Below, piece by piece: positions 32,204-39,434 of a stretch of DNA of 64,000 bases. A program made the position numbers and the translations under genes. The stretch is from contig JAFRBK010000016.1 of assembly GCA_017404985.1 (NCBI GenBank), positions 1 through 64,000 of the forward strand, read 5' to 3'. The DNA is from Clostridia bacterium (GTDB taxonomy: Bacteria > Bacillota > Clostridia > Christensenellales > Aristaeellaceae). The notes below the pieces were generated by a model. That model saw nothing but the letters and a program-made list of their open reading frames with translations, ran no database searches and was not told where the DNA came from. The first letter of the stretch is position 1. Each line of letters starts with the position of its first letter.

Positions 32204-33679
32204 TTACTTTGGCTCGTAGACAGCGAAAACCGTCTGGGTGTCCTGGGGCGGATACAGGCTCCAGTCATAGAGCTTCTGGTTGTTCCACAGCTGCTGCTGG
32301 ATCCGGTCCCAGTTCGCGCAGATGCCGGCGTCATCCACCAGAATGCTCACGCTGTATTTCCCCTTCGCCTGCGCCGCCCGCAGCGAATCCGCGATATACT
32401 TCGCCGGGTCGGACTTTCCGGCCTGGACATAAATGCCCTCCCGGTAGGAATAGTTGTCCTGCAGGCTGTCACAGGACGGAACGGTAAACCCGGGCTGGGA
32501 TTTCTGCCTGTGGTCCGATCCGTTGGCAAGCCGGTCCGGAATATTGAACCAGTTGCCGGGACGGTTTCCACCCTGCTTCCAGGGATAGCCCAGGTCGTCC
32601 CAGGTCACGTCGCACTGGTACCAGCGGCTGTTGACCCGGATAATATTCCATTCATGCGTGTTGGAAACCACTTCCAGGCAGTTCACGCCCATGGACCGCA
32701 TCAGCAGGGACATAGCCTTGCCGTATCCGGAGCACTGGGAGCGGCCGTAGTACAGGCACGCATCGGCATAGGCGGTGCTGTCGTCCCCGGCTGCCAGGTA
32801 TTCGCAGTTGTCCACCATCCAGTCATGGGCCGCCCGTTCTTTTTCAAAGTCTCCCGCCGGGTTCGGCAGGCCTGCTTTCAGCCGGTCGATCACCTGATGA
32901 ATGCTGGCGCAGGTCGACTGGTAGGCGGCCAGGTCAATCCGATATTCCGGATCGTATTCCGTGATTTGGTCACCGCCCCACATTGTGCCGCCACCGTTGA
33001 AGTGGAACAATTCCGGGCAGTCTGAATATAGGACGAAGAAAACCCTGTCAATCTCCGACCGGGAACAGGGAGAAATGGAAATTTTCTTTTCGCAGCGGGC
33101 AATGCCGTTATACAGCTGTTCAAAAACCTGTTTTTCGTTGGAGGTCAGCTGCTGGTAGTAATACCGAAGTTCCGGCCCGTACCATTCGTTGTTCTCGAGC
33201 AAGGAAACCGGTGCAGGAGTCGGCGTCGGTGTCGGTGTCGGGGTCGGCTTTGGCGTTGGAGATGGTGTCGGAGTCACCGGTCTTGGTGTCGGAGTCGTCG
33301 GCACGGGAGTCACCGCCGGAGGCGCAGACGTTGCCGGCGCTGTTGAAATCACAGTGCCTCCCGGCAGGCCGGTTCCGCCGGGCTTTTTCCCGGTAGCCAG
33401 TACAATTCCTCCCACCAGCAGGATGACTGCTGCCGCAATCACAAGAATACGTCTGGCGGGGAAGCCAGTCGAGGCTGTCTCCGAACGCCCGTTTGTTTTC
33501 TTTTCCTGTTTCCGTTCCGGCTTTTGGGCCGGGGCAGGTTCAGGGCCCCAGTCATCACCGCTTTGCGATGATACGCCCAGAGGGCCATAATATGGGTCAG
33601 CTGCCTTTTTTTCCTTCCCCGGACTCGCGGAGTCATCCCAGTCGTCGATCGGAAGGTTATCGTCATGTTTTTTTGCCAT
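32204..33679 (-). CDS. Membrane-anchored transglutaminase-like protein
   Basis: A 491-residue protein: an acidic cytoplasmic segment (1-80), one membrane helix (RILVIAAAVILLVGGIVLA), a linker rich in Thr-Pro, and an outside transglutaminase-like domain. The catalytic triad can be seen as Cys in SQCSGYGKAM, His in NTHEWNII and Asp in CDVTWDD. Relatives are cysteine proteases or peptidoglycan-linked enzymes; the substrate is unknown. AAGGAG sets the start at 33679. Promoter at 33725-33752. It belongs to a run of envelope proteins (33-41 kb). Confidence 0.85.
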   Translation of the reverse strand: MAKKHDDNLPIDDWDDSASPGKEKKAADPYYGPLGVSSQSGDDWGPEPAPAQKPERKQEKKTNGRSETASTGFPARRILVIAAAVILLVGGIVLATGKKPGGTGLPGGTVISTAPATSAPPAVTPVPTTPTPRPVTPTPSPTPKPTPTPTPTPTPAPVSLLENNEWYGPELRYYYQQLTSNEKQVFEQLYNGIARCEKKISISPCSRSEIDRVFFVLYSDCPELFHFNGGGTMWGGDQITEYDPEYRIDLAAYQSTCASIHQVIDRLKAGLPNPAGDFEKERAAHDWMVDNCEYLAAGDDSTAYADACLYYGRSQCSGYGKAMSLLMRSMGVNCLEVVSNTHEWNIIRVNSRWYQCDVTWDDLGYPWKQGGNRPGNWFNIPDRLANGSDHRQKSQPGFTVPSCDSLQDNYSYREGIYVQAGKSDPAKYIADSLRAAQAKGKYSVSILVDDAGICANWDRIQQQLWNNQKLYDWSLYPPQDTQTVFAVYEPK

Positions 33680-33724
33680 TTTCATTCTCCTTGCCCCAAG
33701 GGTTGTACATGCAATGCTGGCATT

Positions 33725-33752
33725 ATTATACATGCATCTGCCGAAAAATCAA
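33725..33752 (-). promoter_or_regulatory. Promoter of the transglutaminase-like gene
   Basis: Minus strand TTGATT (33747-33752) and TATAAT (33725-33730), 16 bp apart, about 45 bp before the start at 33679. Confidence 0.6.
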
Positions 33753-33755
33753 AGG

Positions 33756-33805
33756 AAAAGGGGCTGCCTCTTTTTTGTCTTTTCAGATCATTTTGAGGCA
33801 GCCCC
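33756..33805 (-). terminator. Terminator of the secreted repeat protein gene
   Basis: GGGGCTGCCTC (33760-33770) and GAGGCAGCCCC (33795-33805) form an 11-bp stem followed by TTTT on the minus strand, 50 bp after the stop at 33856. Confidence 0.8.
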
Positions 33806-33855
33806 TGTTGGTTATGGTGCAGAATGCTTCCCGGGGATATTATTCCATTTCCTGA

Positions 33856-35145
33856 TTATTCAGCTTCCTGATTTTCATCTAAATCCTCTTCAGGCATTTC
33901 GCCCTCTGTCTTATCCTGGGCATTCCGCTCAATCTCTTCCAGAGCATCCTGCTCTTCCAGCTCGTCATCCAGGTTCCATTCATCGGGATTCGTAGAATAA
34001 GTGACGTTGGTATCTTCACGGACATATAATCCGTTAGCAGTCTGGTAATACTTGTTTCCCTGCTCATCTTCATATTGGCCGCTGCCGGTGCGGTGGATTC
34101 TGACGGAAGAGCCATGCTTCGGATAGACCGTAAAGGGCTGGGAAGCTGCTTTCTCCGACTCGTCCTCCACTTCCAGGTCATCGTCATAATTCCAGTAATC
34201 CGGATCCGCGGAATAGGTGGTATCATTGTTTTCGCGGTAGTACAGACCCTTCGGAGTCTGGGTGTAATCATTACCGTTCACATCCGTATAGTGGCCGTTC
34301 GACACGCGCCAGATCACAACAGAAGCGCCTTTCTTGGGATAGACGGTAAAGGGCTGGGAGGCAGCAGCTTCGGATTGCTGCTGCACCTGCTGGTTCGCGT
34401 TCGTGCCGGTTCCCCTGTCTCCGGAAGAAGATGTTCCGGAATTGCGGCCATTGCCGGTACCGGGATTTGCGGTTCTGCCGGCCTGAGCATTCGGGGAAAG
34501 GTACTGGCTGGTTGTATAGGCAACGCCGTTATTGAACTGAATCTGATACCAGCCGGTATCGCCCCCATTCAGTGTCACCGCACCGTTCACCATGACCGCG
34601 TTTCCGCTGCTGAGATAGCCGGCTTTTTCACTTTCATAGGTCCAGCCTTTTCGAACCACCAGAACGTCCGAGGTGCAGTAATAGAGCTGGTTGATCGGGC
34701 GAAGGCCGAAAGCGGTACCTGCAAAGGGATCGTCACCCTGGATGGCGGCCTTGGTTCCCTTTTTCAGGATCTGAATGGATCCGATGGCCTTCATCAGGGT
34801 CTCCTGGTCGTCTTCACTGACCGCGCATCCCTTCACGCAGAACACTTCATCCCGGGTGGAAATAATCGCCTGATAGACAGCACCGTACTGCGTGTCGGCG
34901 ACGGATACGGCCGGAAGCTGTTCCCCGTTGCTCTGGTGGGAAATGGTTATGATGTTGGTTCCGTCGCCTACGGCGAACCAACAGTTGGCATCATACACCT
35001 CGTGCCAGGACTCCGAAGGCATCTGGATGGACAGAATCCCGTCCGGGGACAAAACCATCTGGCCGGCTGCCGGCGCTTCCGCAAAGGCAGTTACACCGAA
35101 GGCCATCATGGCGAAGGTTAACAGCAGGGCAATCAGTTTCTTCAT
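33856..35145 (-). CDS. Secreted SH3-like protein with duplicated C-terminal module
   Basis: A 429-residue secreted protein. Signal peptide MKKLIALLLTFAMMAFGVTAFA; a domain of about 110 residues of unknown fold; an SH3-like segment (VLVVRKGWTYESEKAGYLSSG ... WYQIQFNNGVAYTTSQYL); a Gly/Asn/Ser/Gln linker; then two copies of a 70-residue module that begins AASQPFTVYPK and contains YYRENNDTTYSADPDYWNYDD or YVREDTNVTYSTNPDEWNLDD. The tail is acidic. AAGGAGACG precedes 35145. Function unknown; the SH3-like part suggests binding to the cell wall. Divergent from the glycerophosphodiesterase. Confidence 0.8.
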   Translation of the reverse strand: MKKLIALLLTFAMMAFGVTAFAEAPAAGQMVLSPDGILSIQMPSESWHEVYDANCWFAVGDGTNIITISHQSNGEQLPAVSVADTQYGAVYQAIISTRDEVFCVKGCAVSEDDQETLMKAIGSIQILKKGTKAAIQGDDPFAGTAFGLRPINQLYYCTSDVLVVRKGWTYESEKAGYLSSGNAVMVNGAVTLNGGDTGWYQIQFNNGVAYTTSQYLSPNAQAGRTANPGTGNGRNSGTSSSGDRGTGTNANQQVQQQSEAAASQPFTVYPKKGASVVIWRVSNGHYTDVNGNDYTQTPKGLYYRENNDTTYSADPDYWNYDDDLEVEDESEKAASQPFTVYPKHGSSVRIHRTGSGQYEDEQGNKYYQTANGLYVREDTNVTYSTNPDEWNLDDELEEQDALEEIERNAQDKTEGEMPEEDLDENQEAE

Positions 35146-35378
35146 TGTTTGTCGTCTCCTTATTTGATTGATCAGCCTTCCGCCTGGAAGGGCTGTCTGA
35201 AGCATCCTTCTCTTTTTGATACGTTGCCATGACACCGCATGGCAGCTGCCAGCACAGAAAAAAGCAAAAATTTCGAATTTTTTTTTGTGTGACTTTTCCG
35301 TGCACTGCACAACAGCCTGCCTTTCTGTCCGCCGGCAGGAGCATCCCGGAAATGCCGGTCACGCGGCGGGCCGTTTTC

Positions 35379-35387
35379 TGGTATAAT
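35379..35387 (+). promoter_or_regulatory. Extended -10 promoter of the glycerophosphodiesterase gene
   Basis: TGGTATAAT is an extended -10 box; no good -35 box lies upstream. It is 56 bp before the start codon at 35443. Confidence 0.5.
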
Positions 35388-35442
35388 GGACCGGCAGGGC
35401 GGAAAGGCCCGCATAGCCTGGACGATTCGGAGGAAAACACAT

Positions 35443-36321
35443 ATGCTGAAAGTGCAAAGAATCACGTGCTGCCTGCTGGTGATTCTCCTGGCGTTTGGCG
35501 CCGGCGCGGCTGCGGAGGATGCAGCGGCAGCCGTCAGAAGCATCAACCACCGGGGATACAACAGCATCGCCCCGGAAAATACCCTGCCGGCCTACCGCCT
35601 CTCCAAAGAAAAAGGATTTGAATATGTAGAAACGGATATTTCCTTCACCAGGGACGGCATTCCGGTTCTGCTGCACGACAGCAGCATCAACCGGACAGCC
35701 CGAAACGCGGACGGAAGCGAAATCGCCGAGACGGTTGAGATCGGGTCCATCACCTATGAGGAAGCGCTGGCTTACGATTTCGGCATCTGGAAGGGCGAAG
35801 AATACGGGGGTACGAAGATCCCCACCTTTGATGAATTCCTGCAGTGCTGCATCGAGCTTGGCCTGCACCCCTATCTCGAGCTCAAGGAAAACGGCGACTA
35901 CACAGAAAACCAGATTCAGGCGCTGGTCAGCCTCGTTGAAGGAAAAGGATTGCGCGGACAGGTCACCTGGATCTCCTTCCAGCCCAACTATCTTGAATGG
36001 GTCCGGGACCGGGACCCGGAGGCGCGGCTGGGGCTGCTGGTGATGGTCTGGTTCACGGAAGACGGGTTTGACGGCCTGGTCCGGAAAGCCGCCGCCCTCC
36101 GGACCGGAAAAAATGACGTTTTCATGGATGCAAGCTATTGGACGATGCATCTGCTTCCGGACGGGATGAAACAGTGCGTCTCCGTATGCAGGAAAGCCTC
36201 CATGCCGCTGGAGGTCTGGACAGTGAACGACGAAAACGCCCTCCGGTCGCTGGATCCGTATATTTCCGGCGTTACTTCCGATACGCTGCAGTATGCATCC
36301 TTCAGACAGGAAAAGCCCTGA
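35443..36321 (+). CDS. Secreted glycerophosphodiester phosphodiesterase
   Basis: A 292-residue GDPD-type enzyme that releases glycerol 3-phosphate and an alcohol from glycerophosphodiesters. Catalytic motifs: NHRGYNSIAPENTLPAY (His, Arg, Glu, Asn), VETDISFTRDGIPVLLHD (metal-binding Glu and Asp, general-acid His), ELKENG and VNDENAL. An N-terminal signal peptide (CCLLVILLAFGAGAAA) places it outside the membrane. CGGAGG precedes 35443; the frame begins earlier but in the promoter. It lies alone, convergent with a secreted SH3 protein gene. Confidence 0.92.
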   Translation: MLKVQRITCCLLVILLAFGAGAAAEDAAAAVRSINHRGYNSIAPENTLPAYRLSKEKGFEYVETDISFTRDGIPVLLHDSSINRTARNADGSEIAETVEIGSITYEEALAYDFGIWKGEEYGGTKIPTFDEFLQCCIELGLHPYLELKENGDYTENQIQALVSLVEGKGLRGQVTWISFQPNYLEWVRDRDPEARLGLLVMVWFTEDGFDGLVRKAAALRTGKNDVFMDASYWTMHLLPDGMKQCVSVCRKASMPLEVWTVNDENALRSLDPYISGVTSDTLQYASFRQEKP

Positions 36322-36356
36322 TCCTGCGCTCCGGGAAAAACGTCAAAAAAGCGCAG

Positions 36357-36387
36357 AAAAACCCGGGCAGGTAGGAATCTGCCCGGG
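36357..36387 (-). terminator. Terminator of the low-complexity SH3 protein gene
   Basis: CCCGGGCAG / CTGCCCGGG (36362-36387) forms a 9-bp stem followed by TTTTT on the minus strand, 15 bp after the stop at 36402. It also lies at the end of the convergent glycerophosphodiesterase gene. Confidence 0.85.
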
Positions 36388-36401
36388 AAAGGGAGGAGGA
36401 A

Positions 36402-37343
36402 TTAAGCGTCTGCGGCTTCAGTTGTTTCCGTGGTCCCGGCAGAATCCGCTGTCTCAGCAGCCTCCGTTGTATCAGCTGCTTCCGCGGCTTCAGCGGCAGC
36501 CTGGACGTCGCCTTCCAGGAACTTCACCATCATATAACCGGTCTTGTCGCCGATGCGAACCTTGACCCATTCGTCGCCGACTTCCAGAATATCCACCTGC
36601 GTTCCGTTTTTGAACGTTCCCATCACTTTGGATTTCTGGTCGGGATGCGCCCGCATTTTTAATCCGGACCGGTTGCCGGTCTGAACGGTAACAGGCTGAG
36701 GCGGCTCCTGGCCTTCCTGCTGCTCCGGATTCTGGCCGTCTTCACCCTGGGCCGGTGCTTCGCCGTCCGGCAGGGCCGGCGGCTGGCCGTTTTCATCCTG
36801 CTTCGGTTCGGTTACGCCCTCCGGCAGTTCGGGAGGCTGGCCGTTTTCACCCTGGGCCGGCGCTTCGCCGTCCGGCAGGGCCGGCGGCTGGCCGTTTTCA
36901 TCCTGTTTCGGCTCGGTCACGCCGTCCGGCAGCGCGGGACGCTGGCCATTCCGGTTCTGCTGCGGGGCAGTCCCGTTTTGGCGGGAATTCTGGCTTCCGC
37001 TGCCGTTCTGCTGCACCGTTGCGCCGCTGACGCCGTCAGGCTGGTTCGCAGGCTGCTGATTCGCGGGCTGCTGGCCGTTCGCAGGCTGCTGGCCGTTCGC
37101 AGGCTGCTGGTTCTCAGGCTGCTGGCCATTCGCCTGGCCCTGGTTCTGGTTCCGGTCCCGTCCGCCCGGCATCCCCTGGGGCTGCCGCCCGTTCCGGTTT
37201 GCCTGGGTCTGGACCATGCCGGTTGTCTGGGTTCCCGCAGTGCCCGCCTGGGCGGCGGTTCCTGTTCCTTCCTCCGCTGCAGCAATTCCTAAGAGCAGGC
37301 AGAGGCACAGGCCGATGGCTGCAATTTTTTTCAAGCTTTTCAT
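36402..37343 (-). CDS. Secreted low-complexity protein with SH3 domain and a DGVSGAT motif
   Basis: A 313-residue secreted protein. Signal peptide (IAAIGLCLCLLLGIAAA), then about 170 residues of Asn/Gln/Pro/Gly repeats: several ANGQQP units and two copies of a unit with ENGQPPALPDGEAPAQGE. An SH3 domain follows (about 205-270: SGLKMRAHPDQKSKVMGTF ... GYMMVKFL), then an Ala/Glu/Thr tail. Residues 103-109, DGVSGAT, match the short motif that ApbE flavinylates on Thr. The start at 37343 is preferred; 37355 is possible. Function unknown; probably a wall-associated spacer or adhesin. Own transcription unit, ending in a strong terminator. Confidence 0.75.
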   Translation of the reverse strand: MKSLKKIAAIGLCLCLLLGIAAAEEGTGTAAQAGTAGTQTTGMVQTQANRNGRQPQGMPGGRDRNQNQGQANGQQPENQQPANGQQPANGQQPANQQPANQPDGVSGATVQQNGSGSQNSRQNGTAPQQNRNGQRPALPDGVTEPKQDENGQPPALPDGEAPAQGENGQPPELPEGVTEPKQDENGQPPALPDGEAPAQGEDGQNPEQQEGQEPPQPVTVQTGNRSGLKMRAHPDQKSKVMGTFKNGTQVDILEVGDEWVKVRIGDKTGYMMVKFLEGDVQAAAEAAEAADTTEAAETADSAGTTETTEAADA

Positions 37344-37524
37344 GGTAAGTTCCATCCTTTCTTTTCCGTTCCTTTTCTGAGGATCCGGAATGATATTTTT
37401 CAGTCGGTTCCGGAAGCCGGTTCCGTCTGTTCGTGCAAAGCATATCAGGCAAACCTTGAAAAAACCTTAAAGAAAAGAAAAAATTCAAAACAGAAAAAAA
37501 GGCATGCCATCCCCGGCAAAACCG

Positions 37525-37560
37525 ACAGCAAAAAAGCCGCCCCATACCGGGACGGCGGTT
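37525..37560 (-). terminator. Terminator after the ECF sigma factor gene
   Basis: CCGCC (37537-37541) and GGCGG (37554-37558), extended by CCC/GGG inside, are followed on the minus strand by six T (37530-37535). It is 18 bp after the sigma factor stop. Confidence 0.7.
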
Positions 37561-37577
37561 TCTCAGCCTGTTCTGTT

Positions 37578-38054
37578 TTATACATGCATGCCCTTGCGCA
37601 GCCTCACCAGCGCGCTCTGATGGCGAAGTTTGACCGCGCCGTAGCTGAGGCCCATGATCTCGGCAATCTCGGTCAGGGGTTTGCCGTCATAATACCGCAG
37701 CACGATAATCGCCCGCATCTCCTCCGGGAGCGCCTGCAGGGCACTGGCCAGCTCGCCGAGAGTTTCGTTCTGAAGCACGCCCTCGTCCACTTCCGAGTCG
37801 TCGGAGAGGTTCTCGTCCAGTTCCTCGGACGGCTTGCTGCGCCGGAAATAATCGATCACGGTATTTCTGGTGATCGTAAATACCCAGGTGTTCAGGGACG
37901 CTTTGCTCTCGTCAAAATCCCCCAGCTTGCGCTGAATCTTTTCGAACACATCCTCACAAAGGTCCTCCGCATCCGCAAAGCTGCGGATCCGGGCCCGGAT
38001 GTAGCCCATCACCTTTTTTCTGTACTCCAGATAAATCTGCTCCAAGTCCGGCAT
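37578..38054 (-). CDS. ECF-type RNA polymerase sigma factor
   Basis: A 158-residue sigma-70 family factor with region 2 (about 10-75: GYIRARIRSFADAEDLCEDVFEKI, then TWVFTITRNTVIDYFRR for -10 recognition) and region 4 (about 100-155: LPEEMRAIIVLRYYDGKPLTEIAEIMGLSYGAVKLRHQSAL, the HTH for the -35 box). No anti-sigma factor with the usual membrane form is adjacent. It is 2 bp downstream of the small-protein gene at 38057 and probably shares a transcript with it and the PAP2 gene. Targets unknown; the nearby secreted SH3 proteins are possible. Confidence 0.92.
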   Translation of the reverse strand: MPDLEQIYLEYRKKVMGYIRARIRSFADAEDLCEDVFEKIQRKLGDFDESKASLNTWVFTITRNTVIDYFRRSKPSEELDENLSDDSEVDEGVLQNETLGELASALQALPEEMRAIIVLRYYDGKPLTEIAEIMGLSYGAVKLRHQSALVRLRKGMHV

Positions 38055-38056
38055 CG

Positions 38057-38245
38057 TTATTTCCTCTCCTGATTTTTCTTGTCCGGGGAGTATTCGAGCG
38101 GCCCCGCGGCGGCAACGTATTCCAGTTCGTCCAGGTTCAGTTCCCTCATGCTGTACCTGGCATGCACGGAATCGATAACTTTCTGCAGCTCCGGCTGCTG
38201 TTCAAATCTCTGATAATCAAAGAGGCTTTTCAAAAGCTTGTCCAA
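38057..38245 (-). CDS. Small protein, family member B (ELNLDELE-VAAAG)
   Basis: A 62-residue protein with a TTG start (AGGAG nine bases upstream), paralogous to that at 30691-30888: LFDYQRFE, KVIDSVHARYSMRELNLDELEYVAAAG, then a short charged tail PLEYSPDKKNQERK. About 60% of the residues before the tail are the same in the two copies. The VAAAG end looks like a double-glycine type leader site. The gene sits between PAP2 (24 bp) and the ECF sigma factor (2 bp), so a role linked to the sigma factor is also possible. Function unknown. Confidence 0.7.
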   Translation of the reverse strand: MDKLLKSLFDYQRFEQQPELQKVIDSVHARYSMRELNLDELEYVAAAGPLEYSPDKKNQERK

Positions 38246-38269
38246 ATCGGATTCTCCTCTCCCCGCGCG

Positions 38270-39229
38270 TCAGGATGCGCGCGCGCCGCTTTTTTTCTCT
38301 TTCATCTTCATGACACACCATGGATAAACGCCGACCACAAAGAACGCCAGCAGGAACATCCCGACCAGGTTTCCGACATTGACGCCGATCCAGCCGGCCA
38401 GCAGCTTCCTGATTCCGAGATAGATGCCCGCCGCAGGCACCAGGCCGATTACACAGCGAATCACCTTTTCCCGGACCGTGCCGGAAGCATCAAATCGGAT
38501 CCGCTTTCTTTCCCACAGGCTGCCCGCCAGGAAGCCCAGCACAGTTCCGGCAGCCATATAAGCATCCTTCTTCATCGCCTGGGGATCCACAATCAGCGTT
38601 CCATCGGCACCATAGTCCATAGGATAGGACTTGAATTCGATCACCAGGATACAGGCAATGACAAAGATGAAACCGGCTGCTGTCCAGATATCCTGGCGCT
38701 TCTCATTCCCCGCCAGATGCTTGATCAGCCAGGTATTGAAGACAATCACCAGGAAGGCAACCGCGATGCCCACCAGCACGTCCTGCGGCGTATGCACTCC
38801 CAGATAATTGCGGGAGAATGCCACCAGCGCCACCAAAAGGAACATGGCCAGCGAGAGCCATTTCCGCTTCTTCCACTGCCGGATCCCGACGGCGCCGAAC
38901 ACGGCGGCGCTGTTCGTCGCATGGATGGAGGGGAAAGAGTATCCTGTCGCGTCGCTCAGCGCGGCTTCCCACGGCCGGATTTCGCTGTTGCGAACCCAGG
39001 GGCGGTAGACGCAGGCTACCAGCTTCAGAATATTGTTGATGAAGGTGGCAATGCCGATATTCAGCATGTACCAGTATCCATCCTCCCGGCGGGACGTCCA
39101 GAAAACCACAATCGGAATCAGCATCGGCAGCGTGGACCCGAGAACGCTGACAATCTGCATAACAGGAGCCAGCCACTGCCCGCCGGCCTCCCGGAATTCC
39201 TGAAGTGACAAGAGAAAACTGAGATCCAT
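38270..39229 (-). CDS. PAP2-superfamily membrane phosphatase
   Basis: A 319-residue membrane protein. The three PAP2 motifs are KLVACVYRP (K-x6-RP), FPSIHATNS (PSxH) and SRNYLGVHTPQDVL (SR-x5-H-x3-D), all with the catalytic residues. Members remove phosphate from undecaprenyl pyrophosphate or phosphatidic acid. About nine helices are likely; the C-terminal 130 residues are additional to the core domain. Promoter at 39280-39308. It leads a probable operon with the small protein and the ECF sigma factor. Confidence 0.9.
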   Translation of the reverse strand: MDLSFLLSLQEFREAGGQWLAPVMQIVSVLGSTLPMLIPIVVFWTSRREDGYWYMLNIGIATFINNILKLVACVYRPWVRNSEIRPWEAALSDATGYSFPSIHATNSAAVFGAVGIRQWKKRKWLSLAMFLLVALVAFSRNYLGVHTPQDVLVGIAVAFLVIVFNTWLIKHLAGNEKRQDIWTAAGFIFVIACILVIEFKSYPMDYGADGTLIVDPQAMKKDAYMAAGTVLGFLAGSLWERKRIRFDASGTVREKVIRCVIGLVPAAGIYLGIRKLLAGWIGVNVGNLVGMFLLAFFVVGVYPWCVMKMKEKKSGARAS

Positions 39230-39279
39230 GTGGTTCCTCCCCGATTCCGGTTTTGCCCTTCCGACACGATTACCGGTTT

Positions 39280-39308
39280 ATTATATACCAGAACACTTTC
39301 CGAAACAA
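39280..39308 (-). promoter_or_regulatory. Promoter of the PAP2 gene
   Basis: Minus strand TTGTTT (39303-39308) and TATAAT (39280-39285), 17 bp apart, about 50 bp before the start codon at 39229. Confidence 0.7.
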
Positions 39309-39434
39309 TGCCGGATTTTGTGAAAAAACGGTCGCATTCCGGCAGGCATCTGTGGTATACTGAATGGCAGAGAGAGGCCCGGGATTGCCGGGCCGGAAGA
39401 AAATCCATATCGACCTGAACGGGAGGAACAAATT

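Noticed and set aside
33200-33310. GTCGGTGTCGG-type repeat
   Set aside because: It encodes the Thr-Pro linker of the transglutaminase-like protein on the minus strand.
36750-37150. Regular repeats that look like a CRISPR or satellite array
   Set aside because: They are codons of an in-frame Asn/Gln/Pro/Gly-rich protein with a signal peptide; units vary in length and there are no unique spacers.
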